The position numbers were made by a program, and so were the translations under genes. The notes beneath the pieces are model-generated. The model was not told where the DNA came from. It searched no databases and saw nothing but the letters and a program-made list of their open reading frames with translations. 64,000 bases of DNA, taken from assembly GCA_963847945.1 (NCBI GenBank), contig CAWKBX010000017.1:62001-126000 (forward strand). The letters are read 5' to 3'. The stretch comes from JANMJD01 sp963847945. GTDB lineage: Bacteria; Actinomycetota; Acidimicrobiia; Acidimicrobiales; Ilumatobacteraceae. Positions 17,092-26,889 of the stretch are shown in pieces. Each line of letters opens with the position of its first letter. Within the stretch, counting starts at the first letter, position 1.

Positions 17092-18558
17092 CGATCTACA
17101 CCACATCCGATCAGGACTTTGTTGAGTTTCACGATGGCTGGGAGCTTGTTGTCGGCCTCGAGGTCCACGTCGAGTTGGCGACCAACACGAAGTTGTTCTC
17201 GGGGAGCGCCAACCGGTTCGGTGACGAGCCGAACATGAACATCGACCCGGTCACCCTCGGATTGCCCGGGGCGTTGCCGGTGCTCAACCGCCACGCCGTC
17301 GAGTTGGCGATGCGGGTGGGCCTGGCGCTGAACTGCACCGTGCAGCCGTGCATCTTCCACCGCAAGAACTACTTCTACCCCGACCTGCCCAAGGCGTATC
17401 AGATCTCGCAGTACGACCAGCCGCTGAACATCGACGGCTTTTTGGCACTGCCCGGGGGCAAGATCATCGGCATCGAGCGCGCCCATATGGAGGAAGACAC
17501 CGGCAAGTCGACCCACGTCGGCGGGTCCGGCGGTCGCATCCACGGCGCCGACCACTCGCTGATCGACTTCAATCGCGCCGGCGTGCCGCTGGTCGAGATC
17601 GTCTCGCGACCCGACATCCGCACTGCGGACGAGGCCCGCCAATACGTCACCGAATTGCGCGGCATTTTGCTGGCGATCGAAGCGTCCGACGCCAAGATGG
17701 AGGAAGGCTCGATGCGGGTCGATGCCAACATCTCGGTGCATCGGGCGGGCGAGCCGTTCGGCACCCGCTGCGAGATCAAGAACGTCAACTCGGTCCGTTC
17801 ACTCGGGCGGGCGATCGACTACGAAGCCCGCCGCCAGATCGACATGCGGAACGCAGGCGAGCCGATTCTGCAGCAGACCCGCCACTGGGACGAGAACGAC
17901 GGTCGCACCCACACGCTGCGGACCAAGGAAGACGCCGACGACTACCGCTACTTCCCCGAGCCCGACCTGGTGCCGATCGTCCCTTCGCCCGAGTGGATCG
18001 CGCGGGTTCGCGACGCGCTGCCGCTGCTGCCGGTTGCCCGTCGCCTGCGTTTGGCGTTCAGCACCGGTGCTTCGCCCGACGCCGAATCGGTGATGGTCGT
18101 CGTCGAGCGGGAGCAGGACGACTACGTACTCGCCGTCGGCGCGGCCGGCGGCAACCTCGCCCGCGCCTTGGTCCACGTGAAGGAGGCGTACGCCGAGCAG
18201 GGCTCGTCGCCTCTGGTTTCGGCCGCCGACCTAGCCGCGCTTACCCGGCTGGAAGTCAATGGCAAACTGACCGCTACGCAGGCCAAACAGGTGCTCGCCG
18301 AACTCGTCGCCAGCGGCGGGGGAGATGCGGCAGCAATCGCGGCGGAGCGCGGGATTCGAGGCAATCGACTCGCCGTCGATCGAGCCGCTCGTCGACGCGG
18401 CGATCGCGGCCCAGCCCGATGCGTGGGCCAAGTACCTGGCTGGTGACACCAAGGCGATCGGCGCGATCGTTGGTGCCGTCATGAAAGCGTCGAAGGGCAA
18501 GGCCGACGGCAAGGCCGTCTCGGCCATCGTCGAAGCCCGCAAGGCCGCTGTGTCATAG
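17088..18558 (+). CDS. gatB: Asp-tRNA(Asn)/Glu-tRNA(Gln) amidotransferase subunit B, apparent 1-base insertion near the C-terminus
   Basis: GatB activates the misacylated tRNA with ATP and transfers ammonia. The GTG start overlaps the gatA stop. The catalytic domain is intact: ELVVGLEVHVEL, NCTVQPCIFHRKNYFYPDLPKAYQISQYD and VPLVEIVSRPDI. The C-terminal YqeY-like tRNA-binding domain changes frame at the G run 18351-18353. The expected continuation GFEAIDSPSIEPLVDAAIAA lies in the next frame and ends at 18558. Removing one G gives 489 residues, the usual GatB size. Because GatCAB is normally essential in organisms lacking GlnRS or AsnRS, a sequence error is the simplest explanation. Confidence 0.92.
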
Positions 18559-18589
18559 GTCGACCAACGACGGCGGTTTCCCCCATTCC

Positions 18590-19081
18590 ATGCGTCAATT
18601 CGGTATCACCGATGCCGAAATGGCGCACACCCGCGAATACGTGGTTCGGATCTGCGCACGCTGGAGGATCGAGTACTGCCGGTCGACGCTGCTCGACTCG
18701 GTCGGGTCGGCTCGGATCACCATCGACACGGCTGTCTCGTACGGGCTGCTGCATGGCATGGCCAGACCGCTGGTGCACGCGGTGATCATCGAGACGAAGT
18801 CGGGTGGTCGGCCGACCACGGCGGATCGGCTCCTGTGGGGTGCCGGATTTCGACCGGTCAATGTCAGCAAGTTCGGTCTCGCCATGGCGGTGGTCCACCC
18901 ACAACTGCCGGCCAACAGGTGGAGCCGCGCCTTGCGCACCTACACCGACTGGCGACCTTGCCAGCCTCATCTGGGGCCATCCCGGTCCGAGGCGCCATAC
19001 CGGGCCGGCTATGCGCCGATGCCGGCGATCGTCGAGATCGGTCTCGGCGCCGAGCCCAGGCGTTCCCTGCTCGGTTCCTAA
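18590..19081 (+). pseudogene. VTC/polyphosphate polymerase domain protein, 5'-truncated remnant
   Basis: The 163-residue reading contains HTREYVVRICARWRIEYCRS, a RITIDTAVSYG strand and VIIETKSGGRPTTADRLLW followed by a FRPVNVSKFGLAMAV segment. This is the pattern of the C-terminal half of VTC-type tunnel enzymes, which make polyphosphate. The N-terminal half of the tunnel is absent, and gatB ends only 31 nt upstream, so the missing part is not in another frame nearby. In actinobacteria VTC genes often sit beside CotH-like and DUF4956 genes, neither of which is here. It is either a pseudogene or a minimal domain of unknown use. Confidence 0.55.
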
Positions 19082-19116
19082 TCCGTCAACCATTGAAACA
19101 CTGGAGGTTCACTTCT

Positions 19117-19427
19117 ATGTCCATCCCCACTTTTCCAGCTGGCGGCGTACGTTGGTGTTGGCATCGTTCGTCGTGATCGTTGCGTTGGCTGCCTGTTCGG
19201 GTGACTCGCGCAGTTCGCCGTCGAGTGCGGAGCCAACTTCCGCATCCTCGGAGTCGGATCAGCCTGCGACGACCCTGAGCTCGTCGTCGGTGGGGTCGGC
19301 CGACTCGGTACCGCCGAATTCGGTGACCGAGCCGCTGGACACCGCAGGTTCGGGCGTCGGCAGGATCTCGGCAAGGAGCCCACAGGAAACCTTCAAGTAC
19401 GGCGACGACGCTGGTTCCAACGGCTGA
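19117..19427 (+). CDS. Small Ser/Thr-rich lipoprotein, apparent 1-base deletion
   Basis: An ATG at 19117 follows GGAGG at 19103-19107 (9-nt spacing) and opens MSIPTF. Adding one T to the T4 run at 19131-19134 continues it as SSWRRTLVLASFVVIVALAAC, a complete signal peptide with a lipobox, then a Ser/Pro/Thr-rich region ending at 19427 (about 103 residues). Without the correction the first frame ends after 19 residues. The mature part is low-complexity with no recognisable domain. It is 26 nt upstream of the next lipoprotein, so it probably belongs to the export operon 19117-25363. Confidence 0.6.
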
Positions 19428-19453
19428 CATCAATGAACTAGGAGAGTCGCACG

Positions 19454-20251
19454 ATGAACAGGAAATTGGGCTGTGACGGTGGTGGACGGACGCAGATCTC
19501 GTGGCTGGCATACCTGGTGATTCCAGCGGCGGTGGCGTTGACGGCATGCGGCGGATCGGGCTCGACCGCGACGGCACAGATCGCAACTATCAGCACAAGC
19601 GGTGGTGCAGACGACACGACGGTCACCACCGAGGCGGCCAAGGATCGCAACCAGGCGCTGTTGGATTTCGCAAAGTGCATGCGTGAGAACGGTGTCGAAA
19701 TGGCCGACCCGACATTCGATGCCGACGGCAACGTTCAAGGTGGAGGCTTTGGTGCTCCTCCCGGTCAAGGCGGGGGAACCGGCGATGGGAACTCCGCGTT
19801 CGACCCGAGCTCGGCAGAGTTCCAAACGGCGATCGGGACATGTGGCGAGCTGATCCAGGGCGTCGGCTTCGGCGGGGCCGGTGGCACCGGCGGCCCGGAT
19901 CGCGACGGCATTCAGAACGCTTTGACTGACTTCACCGCGTGTCTGCGCGACAACGGCCAAGACGTCGATGACATCACCTTCGGTGGTCCAGGGGGTGGGC
20001 AAGCTGGCGCCGGAGGCAGGAGCGGTGCTGGAGGAGGTCAGGTTGGCGGCTTCGGCGGGCCGCCTCCTTCCGGTGCACCGAACGGAGGTGGCCCTGGCGG
20101 ACAGGGTTTCAACCCGGTCGACCGGATGATCGAGCAACTCGGCCTCGACGAGTCGGATCCAGCCGTTGTCAAGGCGCTTGAAGCGTGCCAGCCGATCCTC
20201 GACGATGCATTCTCCAGCCGGCAGGACGCTCCGTCGACAACCGAAGCATGA
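19454..20251 (+). CDS. Glycine-rich lipoprotein with two CxRxNG repeats
   Basis: A 265-residue secreted lipoprotein with a lipobox ending LTAC near residue 32, preceded by AGGAGAG as ribosome-binding site. Two similar units follow: FAKCMRENGVEMADPTFDADG with a later CGEL, and FTACLRDNGQDVDDITF with a later CQPIL. Each unit has two cysteines, so each may hold a disulfide. Glycine-rich linkers separate them. CMRENG-type proteins are widespread in actinobacteria but not understood. It overlaps the adaptor gene (ATGA at 20248-20251), which ties it to the MacAB-like exporter as substrate, chaperone or surface partner. Confidence 0.7.
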   Translation: MNRKLGCDGGGRTQISWLAYLVIPAAVALTACGGSGSTATAQIATISTSGGADDTTVTTEAAKDRNQALLDFAKCMRENGVEMADPTFDADGNVQGGGFGAPPGQGGGTGDGNSAFDPSSAEFQTAIGTCGELIQGVGFGGAGGTGGPDRDGIQNALTDFTACLRDNGQDVDDITFGGPGGGQAGAGGRSGAGGGQVGGFGGPPPSGAPNGGGPGGQGFNPVDRMIEQLGLDESDPAVVKALEACQPILDDAFSSRQDAPSTTEA

Positions 20252-21831
20252 AACGCATCGGCTCTACCCTCGGTGTGCTCGCTATTGCGGGCGCTGCCTT
20301 GGCGGGTGGCATGGTTCTCGGCGATCGCCGAGACGGTGCGACCACGTCCGCATCGTCCGACGGCGCAACCCTGGTCGCCAAGACCACGGCCAAGGTGCAA
20401 CAGAAGGATCTCGTGATCTACGACGAGACCACAGCCAACCTCGTGTACACCGGGTCGGTGACCGTGCAGTCACCGGTCGCCGGCACGGTGACCAGCACCC
20501 TGGTCACCGGCCAACCGATCGTCGCCGGAACGGTCGTGGCAACGATCGATGGTGAACCCGTGGTTGCGATGATCGGCGACGTGCCGGGCTACCGCGACCT
20601 GTCGACATCATCCTCCGACGGCGTCGATGTCCGCCAGCTGGAACAAAACCTTGTCGCGTTGGGTTTCGATCCCGATGGCAACATCGCCATCGACGAGGAA
20701 TACGACGGCGATACGGCAGATGCGGTCGACCGGTGGCAGGCGAGCCTTGGTCTCGACGAAGACGGCAAGGTTCCCGAATCGCGAGTCACGTTCATCCCTG
20801 GCAACCTGACGGTCGACTCGGTGACGGTCGAGGTCGGTGCCGCCGTCAACCAGGGGACCGGGCTGCTGTCGGGCCGCCAGACGCAACGACGCTTTGAGAT
20901 CGCGGCGACGATCGATGACGGCGGAACAGTCGACCGATTCGCCCCGGTCGGCATCAAGGTCGAAACCGGCACCGTGCTGTTCTGGCAGAACGGGATTCCA
21001 GTCACTGCGATCGTCGGAGATTTCGCTGATGTCCCAACTTTGCAACGCGACCTGTCGACAGACTCCGACGACGGTTCCGACATCCGATTGCTCGAGCGGA
21101 TGCTCGTCGACGCCGGCTACGATCCCGACGGAGGGGTCACCGTCGACGACCACTTCGACGATGCCACTGCCGTTGCGGTGTTCCGCTGGTGGGGTGCGAT
21201 CACCGATACGGCGGATGTGAAAGCAGGCTCGAACAACCTCGGCGCCGACGGCCTCCTCGTCGACGAAGGCAGCTACGTCGTCGTGCCCTCCGGTTTACTG
21301 GTCGGGAACTCGATCGTGGAGGCAGGTACGACGATCACCTCCGACGCCAACGTGTTGGTGCTCACCTCACCGGCCCGGGTCGTGACGACATCGGCACCGA
21401 TCGGTGACCAAACGTTCACACTCAACGGCACGGTCGACGTCGAATTCCCCGATGGCACCATCGAGAGCGGCACGATCACGTCGGTAGGTACCGTGGCATC
21501 CAACTCGTCGGGCACCCCGGGCGACACTCCGACGGTCGACATCCAGATCGAAGTCGCCCAGATTCCCGAATCGGTGAACGGGTTCGTGCAGATTCCCGTC
21601 ACATTGCGAGTCGTCTCCTCCGAAGCGCGCGCCACACTCGCCGTGCCGGCCACGTCGTTGGTCGCCTTAGCGGAAGGCGGTTACGCCATCGAGGTCGTCA
21701 CCGGCAAAGCAGCCGACGGATCTGACACGACCGAGCTGCGTCTCGTTGAGCCAGGCCTGTTCGCCGACGGATTCGTTGCCGTCACGAGCGAATCGCTCAC
21801 GGCGGGCGAGACCATCGTGGTCCCATCGTGA
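20248..21831 (+). CDS. Export adaptor (HlyD/MacA-like) with two peptidoglycan-binding domains
   Basis: A 527-residue protein with an N-terminal membrane anchor (about 5-25) and the first lipoyl half SPVAGTVTSTLVTGQPIVAGTVVATIDG near 75-102. A PG_binding_1 domain follows at about 123-162 (DVRQLEQNLVALGFDPDG). A second lipoyl/PG_binding_1 unit lies at about 225-315 (DIRLLERMLVDAGYDPDG), with a C-terminal membrane-proximal domain. The alpha-helical hairpin by which MacA reaches TolC is replaced by wall-binding domains, which makes sense in a cell without an outer membrane. Its stop overlaps the ATPase GTG, so adaptor, ATPase and permease are co-translated. Confidence 0.78.
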   Translation: MKRIGSTLGVLAIAGAALAGGMVLGDRRDGATTSASSDGATLVAKTTAKVQQKDLVIYDETTANLVYTGSVTVQSPVAGTVTSTLVTGQPIVAGTVVATIDGEPVVAMIGDVPGYRDLSTSSSDGVDVRQLEQNLVALGFDPDGNIAIDEEYDGDTADAVDRWQASLGLDEDGKVPESRVTFIPGNLTVDSVTVEVGAAVNQGTGLLSGRQTQRRFEIAATIDDGGTVDRFAPVGIKVETGTVLFWQNGIPVTAIVGDFADVPTLQRDLSTDSDDGSDIRLLERMLVDAGYDPDGGVTVDDHFDDATAVAVFRWWGAITDTADVKAGSNNLGADGLLVDEGSYVVVPSGLLVGNSIVEAGTTITSDANVLVLTSPARVVTTSAPIGDQTFTLNGTVDVEFPDGTIESGTITSVGTVASNSSGTPGDTPTVDIQIEVAQIPESVNGFVQIPVTLRVVSSEARATLAVPATSLVALAEGGYAIEVVTGKAADGSDTTELRLVEPGLFADGFVAVTSESLTAGETIVVPS

Positions 21832-22550
21832 ACAGCCAACCGGTCAGCAGCCCGGCGCTCGAAATGATCGCAGTGAGCAAGGAATATCCGGGCCAACCCC
21901 CGGTTGTGGCGTTGAGCGACGTATCCGTGTCGATCGCCGAAGGCGAACTCGTCGCCATCGTCGGACCGTCCGGGTCCGGAAAATCGACGTTGTTGCATGT
22001 GATGGGAACGCTCGACCGCCCCACGAGAGGTGAAGTGAGAATCGCGGGAGTCGACGCGTCGCAGCTGAGCGACCGGAAACTGTCCGCCGTGCGATCCCAG
22101 CTGATCGGGTTCGTGTTCCAGCAGTTCTTCCTTCTCGACGGGATGACGGCGATGGAGAACGTCGCCAACGGCTTGCTCTACCAGGGCGTGCCCCCGACGG
22201 AACGGCGCCGCCGGGCCGCTGAGGTGCTCGAGCGCGTCGGGCTGGGCCATCGGCTCGACCACATTCCCAGCCATCTGTCTGGTGGCGAACGCCAACGCGT
22301 CGCCATCGCCCGGGCACTGATCAACCGCCCGGCGATCGTGCTCGCCGACGAACCGACAGGCAACCTCGACTCCCGATCCGGCGCCGCGGTGCTCGACCTG
22401 ATCCGCGAACTGAACGGTGAAGGCCGTACGATCGCCGTGATCACCCACGACCGAGAACTCGCCTCGTCGCTCCCGCGACAGGTCGCAATGCGCGATGGTG
22501 CGGTCGAGTCCGACAGCGTTACCCCGGCGAATGTCGGGAGCCGGTCGTGA
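21828..22550 (+). CDS. ABC transporter ATPase (MacB/LolD type)
   Basis: A 240-residue ATPase with Walker A GPSGSGKST (about 46-54), Q-loop FVFQQFFLLDGMTAMENV, signature HLSGGERQRVAIARAL (about 149-164), Walker B VLADEPTGNLD and H-loop ITHDREL. The FVFQQFFLL and PTGNLDS features place it with LolD/MacB ATPases, which drive mechanotransmission-type exporters rather than importers. It overlaps both neighbours by 4 bp (GTGA), so it works with the permease at 22547 and the adaptors on either side. Confidence 0.93.
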   Translation: MNSQPVSSPALEMIAVSKEYPGQPPVVALSDVSVSIAEGELVAIVGPSGSGKSTLLHVMGTLDRPTRGEVRIAGVDASQLSDRKLSAVRSQLIGFVFQQFFLLDGMTAMENVANGLLYQGVPPTERRRRAAEVLERVGLGHRLDHIPSHLSGGERQRVAIARALINRPAIVLADEPTGNLDSRSGAAVLDLIRELNGEGRTIAVITHDRELASSLPRQVAMRDGAVESDSVTPANVGSRS

Positions 22551-23744
22551 AGATCGCCCCTTCCAAGCTCCGCGCCGGCGACATACTGCGCGTCGGCTCG
22601 CTCGGGTTGCGCACACGTCGGCTCCGAACGGCGCTGTCGACGCTCGGCGTCGCTATCGGGATCGCGGCGATGGTCGGGGTACTCGGATTGTCGGCATCGT
22701 CTCGCGAAGACCTTCGCGCCCAAATTCGGGCGCTGGGCACCAACCTCGTCTCCGTGCAAGCCGGGCAGGGCTTCGGGCGCGGGTCGGGCGAACTGCCGAC
22801 CACCGCCGTGGCGATGGTCAGCCGCATCGGCCCGGTTACTGCCGTCAGTTCGCTCTCCACGATCGACACCGTTGTACGCCGCAACGATGCAATCTCCGAA
22901 GGCGTCACCAGCGGTATCGCCGTGTTCGCTGCCGATACGGGTCTCGCCGACACCTTGCATCTCGGTATGGCCGACGGCAAATGGTTCGACGACGCCACCA
23001 CGACCTACCCGACTGTCGTGCTCGGCAAGGTCGCCGCTGAGAAACTCGGGGTTGTCGACGTAGCCGACGGCATCCGAGTGATGATCGGCGAGCAGTGGTT
23101 CGCCGTCCTCGGCATTCTCGAAACCGTCCGACGCGGCGTCAGGTCTCGACCGGGCGGCGATCGTCGGCACACGAGCAGCCGAGACGTACCTCATCGACGG
23201 TGACCTCGCTCCCGAAACGCTCTACATCCGAACCGTAGACGGCGCCACCGACGCGGTCATTGGCGTGCTCCCCCCGACCGTCAACCCGGCCACCCCTGAA
23301 GAGGTCGAGGTGACGCGCCCCAGCGACGTGCTCGCGGCCGAGGACGCCGCCAACAACGCGTTCACGTCGTTGTTCCTCGGGCTCGGCGCGGTCGCGTTGC
23401 TCGTCGGTGGTATCGGCATCGCCAACGTCATGGTGATCGCCGTCATCGAACGGCGCAACGAGATCGGCCTGCGCCGGGCGTTGGGCGCGACCCGGTCGCA
23501 CATCCGTCGGCAGTTCCTCACCGAAGCAATCCTGTTGGCGAGTCTCGGCGGGGTCGCAGGCGTCCTGATCGGGATCGGCGTGACCGCCGCATACGCCCGT
23601 GTCAAAAACTGGACCCCGATCGTTCCTCCCGAGGCGATCGCCGCCGGCCTGATCTCGGCCCTGGTCATCGGCAGTATCGCCGGCCTCTATCCGGCAAGCC
23701 GTGCGGCCCGATTGTCTCCCACCGACGCACTGAGGAGTACCTGA
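22547..23744 (+). CDS. MacB/FtsX-type permease, apparent 1-base insertion
   Basis: The N-terminal part has the MacB_PCD layout: a first membrane segment around RLRTALSTLGVAIGIAAMVG and an extracytoplasmic domain beginning SASSREDLRAQIRALGTNLVSVQ. The frame breaks near 23128 in GTCCGAC. Dropping one C continues as DAASGLDRAAIVGTRAAETYL and then the FtsX domain, which includes LLVGGIGIANVMVIAV, ERRNEIGLRRALGATR and a third and fourth membrane helix. Corrected length is about 398 residues, normal for the family. MacB-type permeases push peptides, lipoproteins or lipids across the envelope by conformational change. Confidence 0.88.
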
Positions 23745-23749
23745 CAGTC

Positions 23750-25363
23750 ATGAAATCCACGACCAGGCGCAGAACGGTCCGCGTCATCGTTACCGCCATC
23801 GTTGTCGCCATGGCGACGGTCGGTGCCGTCGCTGGTTTCAACCGTCTTGAAGGCCGCACCACGGCGACGAATGACGGCATCGCCGAAGCAAACCCGCCGA
23901 AGACCGCGACCGTGACACGCGGCGACTTGGTCTCGACAGAACGGGTCGATGGATCGGTGCAGATGAGCACCACCCGCACGGTGATCCATCGTATCGACGG
24001 GCAAGCCCTTGGATCCGGCTCCGACACCGCAACGGCGAACGGGGCCGCTGGGAACATCGGAGGGGGATCGGCCGCAGGCGCCAGCGCGAATGGTGGGGTT
24101 GGCGGTGCCGGCGCCGGCGGGGGCCTGTCGACAACGGCCAGATCGCTGAGGTCACAGCGCCCCGCTCTCGACGTCGAGCGGACGGCAGTCCTCGGCTCGG
24201 TCGGCGCCGCTACGACCACTGCTACAACCACTGCTACAACCACGGGTACCACGCCGACCGCGTCACCGCCATCTACCAGCGACGCCGCGGCAACGGCACC
24301 TGTCACGATCCCGGCACCGGTCGCGATCCCGGTACCGCCGTCCACCGACGAAACCACGACCTCGGCGCCCAGCACGACGGCGCCCGACACGACCACGCCG
24401 CCCTCGGCCCCGCCGGACTCGGCACCCGACACCTCCGGTAGTGGAGTCTCTGGTCCGGGCATTTCCCCTGGCGGAGCGCCGAGCGGAGCCGGAGTAGGTG
24501 CGCCGTCGGGCAACGCGTCGGCCGGCGGTAGTTCGCAGTCGACTGCGGCGGCGACCGAACGAGTGACATCCGTGTCGCAGATCGGTACCACGGTCTACGT
24601 CGGAGCGACGCTCTACACCGTCGAGGACAAACCCGTCATCGTTCTTGCGGGTCTGCTCCCTGCCTGGCGGACGATGTCGAGGTCGTCCGACGACGGCGCC
24701 GACATTCGCCAACTCGAACAAAGCCTTGCAGACCTCGGCTACGACTCCGACGCAACGATGACGATCGACGAGACGTTCAACGCTGACACGGCCAAGGTCG
24801 TCAAGGCGTGGCAGCGGGGCGTTGGACTTGAGGAGACCGGCGAGGTCGCCTTCGGCTCTGTCGTGTTCCTCGTGCCCGGCACGACCGTGACCGACGTCCA
24901 CGTCAACGTCGGCGATTCGATCAGCGACGGCGACAACGTCGTGACCACCGCAACAGCCGAACAACAGGTAGTGATCGACGTGCCCGAGGGCCTTCAACGC
25001 CTCGTGACCGTTGGCTTGCAGGTCGATGCCGGCGGGACCGAGGGCACAGTCATCCTGCTGCGGTCCACCGAGCGCGACGACAGTGTAGTCGTCCAGGCGA
25101 TCATCGCACCGAGCGCTCCACTCGGCGCAGCGGCCGGTTCGACCATCAAGGTGCGCATGAGTGCCACGACCCAAAGCGGAGCGCTCCTCGTTCCCGCTGC
25201 TGCGGTTTCGTCGCGCCTCGATGGGAGCTACGCAGTCCGCGTGGTCGCCACCGATGGGACCGACCACTGGGAGAGCGTCACCATCATCGGTGTCGGTGGC
25301 ACCAACGTGGCCATCGATGGGGCCGGGGTCGCCGAGGGCGACATCGTTCAGGTCCCCGAATAG
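23750..25363 (+). CDS. Second export adaptor with peptidoglycan-binding domain and long linker
   Basis: A 537-residue protein starting 5 nt after the permease. After a membrane anchor (about 10-30) comes the first adaptor strand (TVTRGDLVSTERVDGSVQM), then about 180 low-complexity residues rich in Gly, Thr, Pro and Ser (about 86-267). The second half of the fold resumes at VTSVSQIGTTVYVGATLYTV. One PG_binding_1 domain lies at about 314-356 (DIRQLEQSLADLGYDSDA), followed by barrel domains. It is a paralogue of the 20248 adaptor. Having two adaptors flanking one ATPase/permease pair suggests a hetero-oligomeric wall-spanning ring. Confidence 0.75.
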   Translation: MKSTTRRRTVRVIVTAIVVAMATVGAVAGFNRLEGRTTATNDGIAEANPPKTATVTRGDLVSTERVDGSVQMSTTRTVIHRIDGQALGSGSDTATANGAAGNIGGGSAAGASANGGVGGAGAGGGLSTTARSLRSQRPALDVERTAVLGSVGAATTTATTTATTTGTTPTASPPSTSDAAATAPVTIPAPVAIPVPPSTDETTTSAPSTTAPDTTTPPSAPPDSAPDTSGSGVSGPGISPGGAPSGAGVGAPSGNASAGGSSQSTAAATERVTSVSQIGTTVYVGATLYTVEDKPVIVLAGLLPAWRTMSRSSDDGADIRQLEQSLADLGYDSDATMTIDETFNADTAKVVKAWQRGVGLEETGEVAFGSVVFLVPGTTVTDVHVNVGDSISDGDNVVTTATAEQQVVIDVPEGLQRLVTVGLQVDAGGTEGTVILLRSTERDDSVVVQAIIAPSAPLGAAAGSTIKVRMSATTQSGALLVPAAAVSSRLDGSYAVRVVATDGTDHWESVTIIGVGGTNVAIDGAGVAEGDIVQVPE

Positions 25364-25366
25364 TAG

Positions 25367-25388
25367 CCGGCAGCACCAACGGTGCCGG
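25367..25388. terminator. Weak hairpin in the convergent gap 25364-25485
   Basis: CCGGC at 25367-25371 can pair with GCCGG at 25384-25388, with an inner ACC/GGT. It lies just after the second adaptor gene and before the end of the leftward histidine kinase gene. There is no U-tract, so terminator function is uncertain. Confidence 0.3.
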
Positions 25389-25485
25389 TTGACTCCGGTC
25401 GCGGACGGCTTACGTCACGGCACCGGCGGTCAGGCACTGCACTTGGCAACCCGAGCCACGATCGCCGTCCATCGATAACCGATGA

Positions 25486-26889
25486 TCAATCGTCGGTGAC
25501 AGGCGACTTCACGGTGGGGAGGAGCACGACCACCGACGTGCCCCGGCCGGGTTCGCTGTCGATGCGGACTTCCCCGCCGTGGGCATCGATGACAGCGCGC
25601 ACGATCGACAATCCGAGTCCGCTACCGCCGCTGTTGCGTTGGCGCGATTGGTCGCCCCTCCAGAAACGGTCAAACGCCCGCGAGGCTCCGGCGAATCCCG
25701 GTCCGTTGTCGACGACGGTCACAAGACAACGCCGATGCGGGCGATCGAGCATGGCCGAGAGGGTGACCGTTGCGCCTGGAGCGTGGACGAGCGCGTTGGT
25801 GACCAGGTTGGCGACGACCTGACGGAGCCGCGGTTCGTCGCCGACCACGTGAACCCGTTCGGGCACCATGATGTCGATCTGGCGGCTGGGATGCGTTGCC
25901 GAGGCGTCGAGTGCCGCGTCCGCGAGGAGCCGGCCGATGTCGACGGGTTCGGTCTCCAACGCACGACCTTCGTCGAGGCGGGCGAGGAGCAGCATGTCGT
26001 CGACGAGATGACCGATCCGTTTGCTCTCACCGCCAATGCGGCGCATTGCGTCGGCGACCTGAATGTCGTCGGTGAGAGCACCGTTGCGGTAGAGATCGGC
26101 GAACCCATGAATCGACGCGACCGGCGTGCGCAATTCGTGTGACGCGTCGGAGATGAATTGGCGGAGCCGGGTTTCTGTCGCTTGATGCTCGTCGAGCATC
26201 ACGTTGAAGGCGTTTGCCAACCGGGACGCCTCGGTTCGCCCGGGTTGCTCGGCCACACGGACGGTGCGGTCGCCGGCGGTGATCTGGTCGGCGGCGTTGG
26301 TGATGAGTCCGATCGGCCGCAAGCCGAGACGGCTGACCCACCATCCGGCGATCGCAACGACGATGAGGACGAGACCAAGGCCGGTGCCGAGCGCGATGAG
26401 TACCTGCCGATTCGATGCGTCGACAGCAGTCTGGGGGATCGCCACGAGCAAGGTCGTGCCATCGGACGCGACCACAACGGTTGCACGCCACGAGCCCGCA
26501 CCCGTGACCGAACCGACCGTCGTATAGTCGGCATCGCGTGCATTCTCGTTAGCCGTAACCGCAGGTATGAGCGGTTCGTTTCGTTGCTCCTGCGCCGCGA
26601 CCCCGAAAACAGAGCGTGTACCGGAGGTATCGACACGCGCGATGTACGCTTCAGTGAGTGGGTTCTCGCGTTGCGAGATCGGCTGCGATGGAAACGGTGG
26701 CGTTGACTGACGCGGCGGCATCTGGCCGAAGGACGGGAGGCCGGCGACGATCGGAAGCAACGCGTCAAGGCGTTGGTCGAGCTCACGGAGCTGAGCGTCG
26801 CGGCTGATATTCCACACGGCAGCACCAGCGCCGATGACGGCGAGCGCCAATGCCGCGGCGATCAACAGGAGGCGTGCGCGCAGCGTCAT
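25486..26889 (-). CDS. Sensor histidine kinase (EnvZ/PhoR-like)
   Basis: A 467-residue sensor with TM1 (about 7-27), an extracytoplasmic domain of about 135 residues and TM2 (about 165-184). A HAMP linker follows, then the dimerisation helix with phospho-acceptor His251 in SDASHELRTPVASI. The ATPase domain shows the N box NLVTNALVHAPG, G1 VDNGPGF, the F box FDRFWRGD and G2 GGSGLGLSIV. Its ATG overlaps the response regulator stop by one base (TGATG). It is convergent with the export operon and probably senses the envelope condition to which that exporter responds. Confidence 0.92.
   Translation of the reverse strand: MTLRARLLLIAAALALAVIGAGAAVWNISRDAQLRELDQRLDALLPIVAGLPSFGQMPPRQSTPPFPSQPISQRENPLTEAYIARVDTSGTRSVFGVAAQEQRNEPLIPAVTANENARDADYTTVGSVTGAGSWRATVVVASDGTTLLVAIPQTAVDASNRQVLIALGTGLGLVLIVVAIAGWWVSRLGLRPIGLITNAADQITAGDRTVRVAEQPGRTEASRLANAFNVMLDEHQATETRLRQFISDASHELRTPVASIHGFADLYRNGALTDDIQVADAMRRIGGESKRIGHLVDDMLLLARLDEGRALETEPVDIGRLLADAALDASATHPSRQIDIMVPERVHVVGDEPRLRQVVANLVTNALVHAPGATVTLSAMLDRPHRRCLVTVVDNGPGFAGASRAFDRFWRGDQSRQRNSGGSGLGLSIVRAVIDAHGGEVRIDSEPGRGTSVVVLLPTVKSPVTDD

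Noticed and set aside
18479..19093. Leftward frame of about 204 codons opposite the VTC remnant
   Set aside because: The rightward frame has clear VTC motifs, while the leftward one has none and overlaps the end of gatB.
24210..24260. ACC/ACT-rich short tandem repeats
   Set aside because: They encode the Thr-rich linker of the second adaptor and form no regular non-coding array.
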